Of a stretch of 64,000 nucleotides of DNA, positions 23,318 through 33,640 are shown piece after piece. A program made the translations under genes and the position numbers. Origin of the DNA: Endocalyx cinctus (Eukaryota; Ascomycota; Sordariomycetes; Amphisphaeriales; Apiosporaceae); assembly GCA_001600455.1 (NCBI GenBank), contig BCKC01000007.1:2730019-2794018 (forward strand), in the 5' to 3' direction. The notes beneath the pieces are model-generated. The model searched no databases. It had not been told where the DNA came from and was given only the letters and a program-made list of their open reading frames with translations. The number at the start of each line of letters is the position of its first letter. Position 1 is the first letter of the stretch.

Positions 23318-26214
23318 GGACTGACCGACGTCGAACTTTCCCTTCCTGTTACTCTTTAGCTATTCCTGCGCATTAATCTAGGTGTTGCGGCATGTGAGTA
23401 CGAGACACGGCCTTAAGATTTTTCTCATTGCGATAGAGTGGCGTAATGCCCTACAGACGAAAAAGAACCAAACCCATACACTCCCTTTGATTCCCTTTAA
23501 CAAAAAAAAAACTTATTTTTTATTTTATTTTATTTGAATTCGCTGCAACGAATCACCGGCATGTTCCGACCACCAAAGAAACGATGACGAAAATTACGAC
23601 TTGATTCTTGACTGTTATTAAAAAAAAATGCCATTCCCGGCCGTGTAAATGCTTCATGAATTGATGCGTCACATGGTGGACCTTAATTCTTTCAAACGAG
23701 ATAATCTCTTTTATTTTATTATTTTACGCCGAAGCCAACGAGACAACCGACAAACGCCGCAACAAAAGTTTCGCCTATCACGATTTCTAGGCGGATAATG
23801 TTCATGACCGAGGCAGCCTTGTTTTACTTTGTTTATCACATTCTCCAGTCTCGTCAGTAGAAGACGGACTGATAACGCAATTATTTTTTTTCTTAGTGTT
23901 ACGACCTCATGACCTCGAAAGTTTTCATTGTTTCTTACTTATTTTACATTCACCTAAAAAAAAGGTGCAGGTGTCAAGGGCGCGTGTTGGAAAGTTGTTT
24001 CTGGTATCTCGTGGTCGTGGTTTCATCTACGAAGGATCAAAAAGCTCTTGCTTTGATACACAATTCAGTTAGATACTAAGTTCACATACAAATAACTCTG
24101 CCAATGGTATCTGAATCATCTTTTTCAGCTCTCTGTAGCTGTCACCTACGTTAATCCCATTCCACTCTATTCTACAATTGCGAACAAGTCCGGGTTATAT
24201 GAAATTCATTGATGTGACTAGTAGGAATCCCAACTGTCTGGTTATTATTAGGTAGTACGTGAGCTCCTGATTTGTCTCGGAACTAGCCACCAATCTCGAG
24301 ATTCGTATTTTACTATCAGGTTACCTAATTAAGTAACACCTATTGTGGTGAACGTGTGCGGGTTGATCGGAAATCTTTAGGGTTTATCCATCCCATCCAA
24401 TACCAAGCCAGGTAGTATGTACCACGCGAATGTGAGACGACCGTTCTAGGCCTCGTTCCTTGGGACATATTCTTCCGTATCATTGACCAGGAAAACTTTA
24501 CACAGCATCGAGGGAAGCTAAACAAGAAAGGAAAAAAAGGGGAGGGAACGGGAAAGAAAAGCGTGTTCGTCTTGATGACCTGGAAATCGGCGTAACCTAA
24601 CCGGGTCACTTCACTACTATTATCCTGCTTTTCTCGTCTTATCTCCTATTAAGAACGAAGACAAAAAAAAAAAAAAAGCTATCCGGCGACTTTAAATTTT
24701 CTCGAATATGACGTCAGATGCGTGGACGCGAATTGTCTTAGACAAATTTTCTGTTTTTATTCTTTTTGTCTCTCTTGTCTGTCTTGGGGGGAATTCCGGG
24801 TCACATGCGACGATGTGAGACAAGACATTGAGAGAAAAAAAAGAAAGGGAAGATATGGTTATTTTGAAGCCGACCGCCGATACATATGCTATTATACAAA
24901 AGAAGAATTTATTAGATTTCATTCTAGAAAAATGTCGTGGGTGGGTGTTGACTTAATGAAGGCTTTGCGTATTCGGGACGAGACGTCAAGAGGGGTCGAA
25001 TATTGCGCATTTTCAAAATTCTGCGTGCCTTTTTTTTTTTTCCTTTTCTTTTTATTCAGAATCAGTTATATGGGATATCGTTCGGTCTTAGGAGCCTAAG
25101 ACTGTAATTTGTGTATATGGATATGGCCGATGGTTGGTTTAACCCGTGATGGGTAATCTGCCTACAAACCTCTGCTCATCTCCTCGGGCTGTTCAAATAA
25201 AATGTCCTGACTCCTCGTCCCAAAAACCATCCTCGCGAAGACCACACCGCTTGATTCCAACGGAGTTTCTAAGAGGCGTCTTACTAACCTACCTCGACGT
25301 CGCACGCCATAATCGTGAGTTTGTACCACTCCATACTCTTTAGCTAGCTATCCGTATACAACTTAAGAGGGAGAAAGAAAAAAAAAGGGGGGAATCATAA
25401 CTCGAGTAACATCCGCTATGATCAACAGACATGGATAGGAGTAGCGTCGGTGACACTCTCGGCTTCTCCCGTCGTCGAGCCCGTAGTGGGACGGTTGGGG
25501 GGGTTTTCGGTGTTTCGAGTTAAATTGTACGACGGAGAGGGAGGGAGGGAAAGAAGTTACGTGATACGTGAAAAAAAAAGGATTTTCTTTTTTTTTTTTG
25601 TCACTCACAGTTTCTTTTATTTTTCTTGTTTATTTAATTCATACACCGCCTCGCCCTCTATCCAAGACTCTTCGGGTCAGATATTTAAGATCGGTTAATG
25701 ATGGAGAGGATGTCCTTGATGGCAGGGGATGGTGCTTGAGAATCAAAGAGTCTTTCTTGATCCGATGTTGAGGTTGAGATTCAACATCTCGTCTTGGGTG
25801 AAGCAGTTAGGGGCAGTGCATGCTGGCATACACTCGAAACTTTTCGTTCTATTTTATATATTCATCAGTGGGTATCAAAACTCATTTCATTATCTGACTT
25901 GCGGCCAAGACGCATCTTGAAACCTGCGTAGCTATGTCATTATTAGGTCAATGGAGCTTGCTCCGGTCCCCATCAGACCGCAGCTTCGAATTATATCGTT
26001 AGATTTCAGTTCCATATCGCAGTGAGTTAACATAATCTCAAGCTCATGAACGATTGCCAGTCCTAGCATCAAAACCTGGCCTGTCCCTCCGGTCAATCCA
26101 GGTACGATCATTTCTGCGTCACCTCACGAGGATGAAGCCTTGATGACATGATCAGACCGAGTAGCCCCCAGCGCCGGAGAAACGGTAGAAGTACATTCCT
26201 AATCGGATGAACCC
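23318..26214. other. Intergenic region between stuA and the Sub1 gene (convergent)
   Basis: Both flanking genes end here, so it is shared 3' flank of about 2.9 kb. It holds T/A-rich tracts (A and T runs near 23500-23530 and 23700) compatible with stuA 3' processing. Short open frames up to 125 codons on the plus strand (24722-25099, 25146-25343) lack domains and I do not support them as genes. Confidence 0.55.
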
Positions 26215-26961
26215 CTAGTCATCACTGTCGTCGTCACCAGCCCCATCCCCATCCTCGTCCTCCTCGTCGCTGGTCGCCTCGATGTTGGACTTCTTCGCCT
26301 TCTTCCCCTTCGAGTCCGCCTGGGCCGCCGACTTCGATTTCGACTTGGACGAGGACGAAGAGGTTGCCGCCGCGGCCGCGGCCGACGAGCTGAAGTCTAG
26401 GTCCGGCGTCGCTATGCCCTTCGCGCTCAGCTGGGCGTTGATCTGGGGGAGAGATTCGACGAAGGCTTCGTACTGCTCGGGTGAGAGGGTGATGCCCTAG
26501 AGAGACGGGTGGAGATAGGTTAGAACTATGAAATTTGAAGAAAAACAATCGAGGACGAAGCTTTATGTTATATAGTAGTAGTAATAGTAATAGTTATTAC
26601 CTTCTTGCCTGGTCGTAATTCACCGGATTCGCGGTCTTCGAAATACTCTCTGATATTGATATAGGTCTTTCCCTTGAAGTTGGAAATTGTGACTCGACGC
26701 ATCTTTCCGATCTATTCCCCCCCCCCGCATCGTTAGCAACGTTGACGTAGAGTGATGTTATCTTTCTCATCATCATCATCGAGGAAATTCTTGATTCCTT
26801 ACATCCCAGAAGTGATTGCCATCCTTGTCCACGCCAGACTTGGCGTCTTTATCGTCGCTCTTCTTAGCCTTCTTGTTCGACTTCGCGACGGGCTCGTTGT
26901 CCGACATATCATCGTCTTCGGTCGCCCGGGATCGCTTTTTGAAGACGTTCTTCCCGGCCAT
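26215..26961 (-). CDS. Transcriptional coactivator p15 / PC4 (Sub1 family)
   Basis: Exons 26803-26961, 26601-26711 and 26215-26496 on the minus strand. Introns 26712-26802 (GTAAGG/TAG) and 26497-26600 (GTAATA/TAG) are both phase 0. The product has 183 residues. The N-terminus is basic and acidic (KKRSRATEDDD, NKKAKKSDDKD). The PC4 domain spans about residues 49-118: GNHFWDIGKMRRVTISNFKG, TYINIREYFEDR, GELRPGKKGITLSPEQYEAF. The tail is Ser/Lys-rich and ends in a run of acidic residues (DEEDEDGDGAGDDDSDD). PC4/Sub1 binds single-stranded DNA as a dimer and helps RNA polymerase II initiation and elongation. The fungal homologues are close to this length. A short C-rich tract lies just upstream of the first intron's acceptor. 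Confidence 0.93.
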
Positions 26962-27851
26962 GATTACGACGGTAGTGAGAGCGATGTGATGATTACTTTT
27001 TGATCGGCGTATGCGTATGTTTTGAGACGGATATCGGTTCGATTAAAAAGTTCCGTCGCTGATTACGATAGACTAGATTGGTAATAGATAGGTAGTGTTG
27101 AGTGTTGGGTAATGGAATTTGTCTTTGTCTTTGTCTCTGTTTTTGGATAGATTACATCTATGAGGTACGCCTACGAGGTACGCCACGAATAATATTTTTA
27201 TAACGTAATTCTACGTGTAAAGTAGGTAAGTACTGCTTCATAATGGTTATATGCAGTAGCTACAAGTGGGGTGTAACGCGTCTCAGCTGTACCTTTCTGC
27301 TGAGCAAAGACGCGACTTCTAAATTAGGTACTTACAAGTAAGTACTTAGTATATCGCTTACTTAGCAGCTTAGTTTAGTGTCTAGCACTTACGTGTAGCT
27401 ATTTAAGTAGTATAGCACTATACGATATATTTTGTACTTGATCTATTCCCATATTATTGGAATTTTTTTTTATAATATTTAGGATACTTTGAGATAAGGT
27501 TATCTACATTCTTCTCAGAGAGGGCACGGATTGGGCTAACCAGGATTCTTCGGGTTGCAACACCCTTTATTTTGATGATTTGAATGGTCATGTCGATACA
27601 ATGATGCTGCTAGTTGATCTTGCGTGTTAGTCTCGCTACACAAGATAAGCATAGGAATATACCTTCGCACGTTGCTGCTATGAGCGATAATTGTGAAGTC
27701 GTACGGTCATTTACCTAGCAAAACTGTCCCGCGGGTTGCGAAAGTTTCCATCTATGGTTATACACCACTGCATCATGCTACAATGGGGGGGATCAACTCA
27801 ATAGTCCAATTTGTATACAATTTGTGGTCCATTCTCACACGCCGCATGTGA
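26962..27851. other. Intergenic region upstream of the Sub1 gene
   Basis: Promoter side of the minus-strand Sub1 gene. It contains repeated TAAGTA/GTACTTA words (27200-27420) like those at 18.2-18.9 kb. No gene is recognised. Confidence 0.5.
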
Positions 27852-28341
27852 CGAGAGTTTCAGCAAAGAATAGATATCAACGCGACAGTGCCTAATGGAT
27901 GGAGAGTTCTCTCTGTCGCAGAGGCGAAAGGTCGAAAGTCAGTCATGGCCCTCCTGCATGGAAAAGGAGCAGGGTATTGATAATAGGGCGTAAACGAGGA
28001 GACTGCGCTTTGGAAAAAAGAATCGCAGATCATCGAGTTAGTAGAGAAGACAAATTGAATGAAGTGGACGGTAATGTTCTTAGGCTCTTGTGCGTATTGT
28101 CACAGAACGGTTATAAAAGTATCATCCGTACGGTGTTGAAGATGGGTGTGACACAACTAGGTAGTTAAATACGGAAAGAGGCCACCTCTCAGTAGTGGAG
28201 TTGCTGGTTAGTTTCGGTGCCGCCCTACTTATTACTACGCATGTTGATGACGCGGTAAAGTCGATAGCAGAAGCCAACAGATATCGAAAAGTTGTTCTTA
28301 TTAACAAGCTCATAAAGTACGACGTCGACTTGAACTGCTGA
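27852..28341 (+). pseudogene. Ankyrin-repeat gene relic in three frames
   Basis: Three successive open frames each carry an ankyrin-repeat signature. Frame one (27852-27980) reads RIDINATVPNGW then LSVAEAKGRKSVMALL and GKGAG before TGA. Frame two (to 28168) reads EVDGN then LSQNGYKSIIRTVLKMG. Frame three (28165-28341) reads GHLSVVELLVSFGAALL and later LINKLIKYDVDLN before TGA. The D-x-N-G, L-x-A-x-x-x-G and VV-x-LL-x-x-GA spacing is typical of ANK repeats. At least two frameshifts and two stops are needed to join them, so the gene is dead or its ends are lost. The parent family (for example NACHT- or HET-linked ankyrin proteins, which are abundant in filamentous fungi) cannot be told from the repeats alone. 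Confidence 0.6.
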
Positions 28342-28545
28342 GAACGAGTACGTTGGATTTACGAAGGTGGTAGAAGCGGTAGAGTGTATACTTGTTACCT
28401 TGATCGTGGGCGTTATCGAGGAATAGGGGTTAAGAGTAAGTACTTAAGATAAATGTTTAAAAACTCTCACCCGTTGTTTTCGTTATTAACGACTTTGAAT
28501 AATATCCAGCTGCTATGAGATTTAACATTTAATATTTAACATTTG

Positions 28546-28573
28546 TTTTTTTTTTTTTTTTTTTTTTTTTTTT
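28546..28573. repeat. Poly-T run (T28)
   Basis: Twenty-eight T bases about 200 bases after the ankyrin relic. Confidence 0.9.
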
Positions 28574-29047
28574 GTTCAATTAAAAAAAAATTTATAGATC
28601 TTGAGGGAAAAAAACCTTTACTGGACGGTATTAACCCATTCTGCCCCTATCGAGTATTTATAGTTAAGTAGTTATAGCCGCCAACACCTAATTATTTAAG
28701 CATTTCCAAGGTTAACTGTCACATTGACAATTGCTGTAATGCGACGCATACACTGCATATATTACTGTGAAGCCAACAAGTAGTCCGTACACTAAATAAC
28801 CTCGCTAACCAATGTAATTAGGGGAAATCGGAGTTTATCTCCCTGTCTCCCTAGCGCCCATACAATTAAGTTAAATGGGTATTCCGTACTACTTGGTAAT
28901 GGGTACAGAGTACCTGGACAGATTACCTAGACTTGCAGGCTTGGTAGTAATTACGGAGTACCTAGCCACCTAGCGTCGCAATCAATCATTCAATTACAGA
29001 GGGACATTACCCCTGATTTTCACTTAAGAAAAGGGTAAAAGTACAGT

Positions 29048-29067
29048 AAAAAAAAAAAAAAAAAAAA
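29048..29067. repeat. Poly-A run (A20)
   Basis: Twenty A bases, 320 bases upstream of the PXA-protein start. Confidence 0.9.
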
Positions 29068-29387
29068 GTGTCATTGCTGTCATCAATCTAATTTCAATAA
29101 CCCCAGACGTAATCAAGAAACACAATTGACTCTTCCATGATTTTCAAGTACTAAAATATTATCACTATTTAATGCAAAATATCAAAACTTTGACTTTTCT
29201 ATTTGTTCAAGAATCAGCAATGCCTACGTATTTCGAACATTCATAATTTATATCTTTCCTCCCTAATGATCTCTTTGCTACCTTAGATTCAATAATTACC
29301 CCCTCGTATCCATCCATGTGTGTTCCACTATCGTCGTATATCCTCCACTCCCCAAATCTCAACTTCCTGTAAACCTGGTAGATCCCA

Positions 29388-32300
29388 ATGAACGACAATA
29401 CGAGCGATGGGAAGTCTGGCGCATCCCCAGTCGCCCCTTCAGAAGATACTTTAACAAATTCCGATTATACCAAGCCTACCGTCGAGTCCGGTACCAAATC
29501 CGAGAGACCCGTTAGTGACAAGTCAACCAACCACGTCATCAAAAATGACGATGCGCCTAAAGAAGACCAAGATTTAGTCACGAAGCTCCTCAAATTTATT
29601 TCCGCAGCTACACCGACTACAATAGCTGCTATTGCCGCCGGTCTAGCTGCTCTCACATATTTCATTCTCGGTCAGATTGGTCTAGTTCTTATCGGGGCGT
29701 TTGCTGGTATTACATTGTTCATATCATGGGAGTCGCGGAATCCCGAGGTGTCGCGTGCCGTTCGAGGCGAAAAGGGTTACGATATTATAGACCGCGTACT
29801 GGCGACGAAAGCCCTCGCATCCCACTTCAAGTCACGAGAACAAGATGAGGACGAAGAAGCGGATATGCTAGCTCTAGCCCAGAGCTTTGATGATTTCGAA
29901 CCAGAGACTCGTCAAGCATTGAATAGTTTTGTCGATGCCGCTATACGTGACTATGTGGATTGGTGGTACGCCCCCATTGTGCCGTCCGATAGATCATTCC
30001 CTCTCTCTAGCCGTAAAGTTCTGACTCAGTTTCTGTTGAACATTTCCAACCGTCTGAGACGCAAACGCCCGGCGGACGCTTTTCTCGACTTCGTTACCAA
30101 TACTTGCTCTATTATCATTGTCTTCTTCTCCGAGATGGCCTCGGCATATTCGGAACTTCCGTCTGATACACATATGACTGCCGCCGATGCGATATACAAT
30201 TATCTAGCTTCCAACACCGAAGCCCCCCTGTCCAATTTATTAAACCAGAGACAGCAGGCTGGAAAATTCAAAATGGTCGCAGAAGATTTACTGAGTTTCT
30301 TAGACAAGTCCACCTACGACTGTGATCCCGCGAGAGTGTTCCTCAGAGAGATTCTTTCCACCGTCGTCCTCGAGGGCACCCTGCAGACTTGCTCGAAAGC
30401 AGAATGGATTAACGGTTGGATCGTCTATCTGTTCGAGTCCGGAGAAACTGATCTGTCTCAGGCGATTGACGAAGCTATTCAAGACCAGAAGGCCTTCTCC
30501 GATGTAGATGGCAACGTCGGCAACATCGGACTTTCGAGAGGTAACCGCAATTCTTACGATATGGACCGGGCAAGGCGAAAGGAGATGACTCATAAGAAGA
30601 AGCTTTCTAAGGCTGACGAGGAGATGGAAAGAGCTATGGAAGAAATGAAGAGGTTGAATGAGATGATTGCCGAAGCTGATAAAGGAAAAGGTTCCTCGAA
30701 CGGGAACAACGCAACAAAAGACACGAGCATCCCGACTAATGCGCCGGAGAATGCCTCAGGGGAATCTTTATTCAACGCGCCGGGTGAGTCGAAAGTATCG
30801 AGGGAAGGATCGAGATCTTCCCTTGCTGGGTTGGGATTATCTACCGCAGAATCGAGCAAAGAGTCTCTTAATTCCCCCATTAGTCCTAGGTCGACAATGG
30901 ATTTGTCCAGACAGGATCCCGGACTTGTCGAGAAGGCCAGCTCTGCTCCAGCTCCAGCTGCGCCTGCAGCTGATGCACCTGTCCGTAGCTTTACGAACTT
31001 TGATCAATTCGTTCCACCGGCAAGGGAGGAGCTTGAGGACGATGATTCCAACAAGCCGTCGCCAGCTTTAACGTTGCATAATGCCAACATTACTATCCAC
31101 GATGACATTGGAAACGACAAAAACCGACTTCGCGCCAAGCCGACCTGGGAATATCTTCTGCAAATCGAGCCAGCTTCGTCTCATCATCCTGGGTGGATGA
31201 TAATGAAAACCTACTCACAATTTGAGGCGACTCACGAGAGCTTGCGCCGCATTGCGGCAATATCTGGCGCTACTGCTTTCTTAGAAGCTCACGCTACCTT
31301 TCCAGGCTGGAAATTACACACGAGATCTTCCCTACGCGGTGAGATTGAGAGATATATGCGAGCTGCGTGCACCGAGAAGTCACTGGCAGAATCCGAGGCC
31401 ATGAAGCGATTCCTTGATAAAGGTCAAGAAACTAAGATGAATGGAAGCAAAGGCTTTTCATTTGAGTCTATGGGTAAAGGCATGCTTGGCACGATACAGA
31501 GCGCTCCCAAAGGGGCTCTAGACGGCGGTAAAGTTGTCATGGGCGGCATAACTGGCGTTTTTAATAATATCGGTCTTGGCCCAAAGAAACCAACCTCGTC
31601 TTCACTTCAGGAGATACAAACTAATGGACAGCCGCAATCTAAACCGTCACCAAGCCCAAGCAGCAGTCGACCCGTCTCCATGCCTCCTCTCCCAAGAGTG
31701 GATAGTACCACTTCGGCGAACGGGACTAAGGCTTCTCGAGATAGTATGGATAGTCAAAGGTCATCTATTATCTCGGTGCAGCCTGGTAAGGTACCGCCTA
31801 TGGATAGACGCATGAGCTGCCAGATAGATACGGAATCAGAAAATCTACATCCCGCGAGAGCTGATCGCTGGGAACGCAAATCCTTGAGCGGGGCCAGCAG
31901 TAGGGCGCATAGCCGTGCCTCGAGTACAGCTGCGTTAAGATCCCCGATAAGATCGCCGTCGGAGATAAGCTTCAGCAATTTAAAACTGCCGCCGCCACCT
32001 ACTGAGATTACGGATGACTATGACGCTCCGGCGGGCATACGTCGTAGTATCGACGGGCTCGCGAAACCTATGTCTCCGCAAACGTCTTTCAACAACGGCT
32101 CGATTACTTCGCCCCGTTCGCTTGCCTCGTCTATTCATCAGGATAAGATTCCGAGTCAAGCTCAGGTGGCGGCTAAGCGATCAGCTAAGAAGTACGCGCC
32201 GCTCTCGGAACAAGAGACCCGGGTAGCCGTCGAGCTTCTGTTTGCCGTTATTAACGAGCTATACACGTTGTCATCGGCATGGAACTTCCGAAGGACCCTT

Positions 32301-32693
32301 CTCACGGCGGCTAAATCGTTCCTTCTGCGACCCGGTAACCCGTCACTCCTGTCGATCCAAAATCTTATTCAGGATTCCGTTATTCACTCGAACACGTCAG
32401 ACTCGGGCATAGCCACGCATATACGCAAAATCCGAGAAAACTCTATGCCCACAGAAGAAGAGCGAAAGGCGTGGCCGGCGGAACTCACTGCAGAGGAGAA
32501 AGAAGAACTTCGAGTGAAGGCGAGAAAGCTATTCATACAGAGTGGTGTGCCAGCGGCCTTGATGGGTATTATGGGTCAATCGGCTACGGCGGAGGCTCTA
32601 GGCCGAGTGTTTGACTGCTTACAGGTAGAAGAGGTTGCCAGAGGTATCTTCTTCGGGATTATATTACAAGCGGCGAAGGTGGTGACACATTAA
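29388..32693 (+). CDS. PXA / PX-like / nexin-C membrane protein (sorting-nexin family, Mdm1/SNX13-14 type)
   Basis: A single-exon frame of 1101 residues. After a polar start (residues 1-65) two hydrophobic stretches around residues 74-115 (TIAAIAAGLAALTYFILG and IGLVLIGAFAGITLFI) look like a membrane hairpin. A PXA domain follows at about residues 130-350, with helices such as FVDAAIRDYVDWWYAPI and LEGTLQTCSKAEWINGW. A Lys/Glu coiled-coil-like stretch lies near residues 400-430. A PX-like segment is at about 563-682 (WEYLLQIE, KTYSQFEATHESLRRIA). Ser/Pro-rich linkers follow. A nexin-C domain occupies about 930-1095 (VAVELLFAVINELYTLSSAW, TAEALGRVFDCLQVEEVARG). There is no RGS domain. Family members tether ER to endosome or vacuole and bind phosphoinositides, so a lipid-transfer or contact-site role is inferred. 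The first ATG (29388) has A at -3. Confidence 0.88.
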   Translation: MNDNTSDGKSGASPVAPSEDTLTNSDYTKPTVESGTKSERPVSDKSTNHVIKNDDAPKEDQDLVTKLLKFISAATPTTIAAIAAGLAALTYFILGQIGLVLIGAFAGITLFISWESRNPEVSRAVRGEKGYDIIDRVLATKALASHFKSREQDEDEEADMLALAQSFDDFEPETRQALNSFVDAAIRDYVDWWYAPIVPSDRSFPLSSRKVLTQFLLNISNRLRRKRPADAFLDFVTNTCSIIIVFFSEMASAYSELPSDTHMTAADAIYNYLASNTEAPLSNLLNQRQQAGKFKMVAEDLLSFLDKSTYDCDPARVFLREILSTVVLEGTLQTCSKAEWINGWIVYLFESGETDLSQAIDEAIQDQKAFSDVDGNVGNIGLSRGNRNSYDMDRARRKEMTHKKKLSKADEEMERAMEEMKRLNEMIAEADKGKGSSNGNNATKDTSIPTNAPENASGESLFNAPGESKVSREGSRSSLAGLGLSTAESSKESLNSPISPRSTMDLSRQDPGLVEKASSAPAPAAPAADAPVRSFTNFDQFVPPAREELEDDDSNKPSPALTLHNANITIHDDIGNDKNRLRAKPTWEYLLQIEPASSHHPGWMIMKTYSQFEATHESLRRIAAISGATAFLEAHATFPGWKLHTRSSLRGEIERYMRAACTEKSLAESEAMKRFLDKGQETKMNGSKGFSFESMGKGMLGTIQSAPKGALDGGKVVMGGITGVFNNIGLGPKKPTSSSLQEIQTNGQPQSKPSPSPSSSRPVSMPPLPRVDSTTSANGTKASRDSMDSQRSSIISVQPGKVPPMDRRMSCQIDTESENLHPARADRWERKSLSGASSRAHSRASSTAALRSPIRSPSEISFSNLKLPPPPTEITDDYDAPAGIRRSIDGLAKPMSPQTSFNNGSITSPRSLASSIHQDKIPSQAQVAAKRSAKKYAPLSEQETRVAVELLFAVINELYTLSSAWNFRRTLLTAAKSFLLRPGNPSLLSIQNLIQDSVIHSNTSDSGIATHIRKIRENSMPTEEERKAWPAELTAEEKEELRVKARKLFIQSGVPAALMGIMGQSATAEALGRVFDCLQVEEVARGIFFGIILQAAKVVTH

Positions 32694-33640
32694 AAAGCTG
32701 TGCTACGAAAACTGTCTCTGGCCGACAGATCATTATCGTGTACGATGAGAACTTGGCGTATATTGGTATGGGTCACCATGATTACTAATTTCAAATTTCA
32801 AATTTTGACGGGACAATGAAAATACGAATACAAGTATGAATAAAAGGAGAAGAAGAAGAAGAAAAAGAGAGTTAAAGAAAAGGATGAGCAGCTATCATAA
32901 TCAAACGCTACGGTCGTTTGTAAGCTGGGTTGTCTTTGATGTTTACATACGTGTATTATAAACAACTATTATGAGCTGACCTACAGTTAGAAAACTTATT
33001 ACATTATACTATTTTAATTCATTAGCAATACCCACTAACTACACGGACTTCCACTCCCGGCGACCAGGTAGTTCAGGTAAAAGGTAAAAACTCCCGATCT
33101 ATCGAGCGGATCCTATCACCTAAGATATACATACGATAGGATAACCCTACTTACATGGCGATATGCCTATCACCTTCACACTATAAACCAGTCTCTTCAT
33201 ATCCTGTGCGGGGTAATTAGTTGGAGAATTTGATGGGGATATTTCCTATCTGGTCTGAATTATCCCGATGACGCTGTCGGAATATGATGTAAATTATAAA
33301 CGTTACGTGCGAACCGATCAATATTATGTCGTGCTCTATTCTATTCAAAAATATACATCGGTGTTGAAGATCCGGATGGTCACTAATTTTATTTTCTTAT
33401 ATAGAGTTGAAACCGTCAATAATAATAGTATTACTTTCTTTACTATTTGATTGATATGTATAATTCTTGAATTACTTGAAACCAAATAAGCGTTTTGCTT
33501 GTGAATGAATCATCGTCTAGTTTGTCAGCACCGGCGCAGATCTATCTATTCTACATACTGTATAGCTTGAGTAGCTTGTACCTATCATAATTCTATCTCC
33601 CTTTTTCTTCTTCGCCCTTTAAAGATTTTAAAGAGCTAAA
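32694..33640. other. Intergenic region between the PXA and 5-oxoprolinase genes
   Basis: 3' flank of the PXA gene, then the promoter of 5-oxoprolinase, which ends in a pyrimidine-rich stretch at 33595-33620 just before the ATG. No further gene is supported. Confidence 0.55.

Larger units (their letters stand above)
28342..29387. other. Intergenic region with T28 and A20 runs, upstream of the PXA gene
   Basis: AT-rich DNA with a T28 run (28546-28573) followed by a 9-base A run, and an A20 run at 29048-29067. The last 200 bases before the PXA start are pyrimidine-rich, consistent with a promoter. No gene is seen. Confidence 0.55.
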
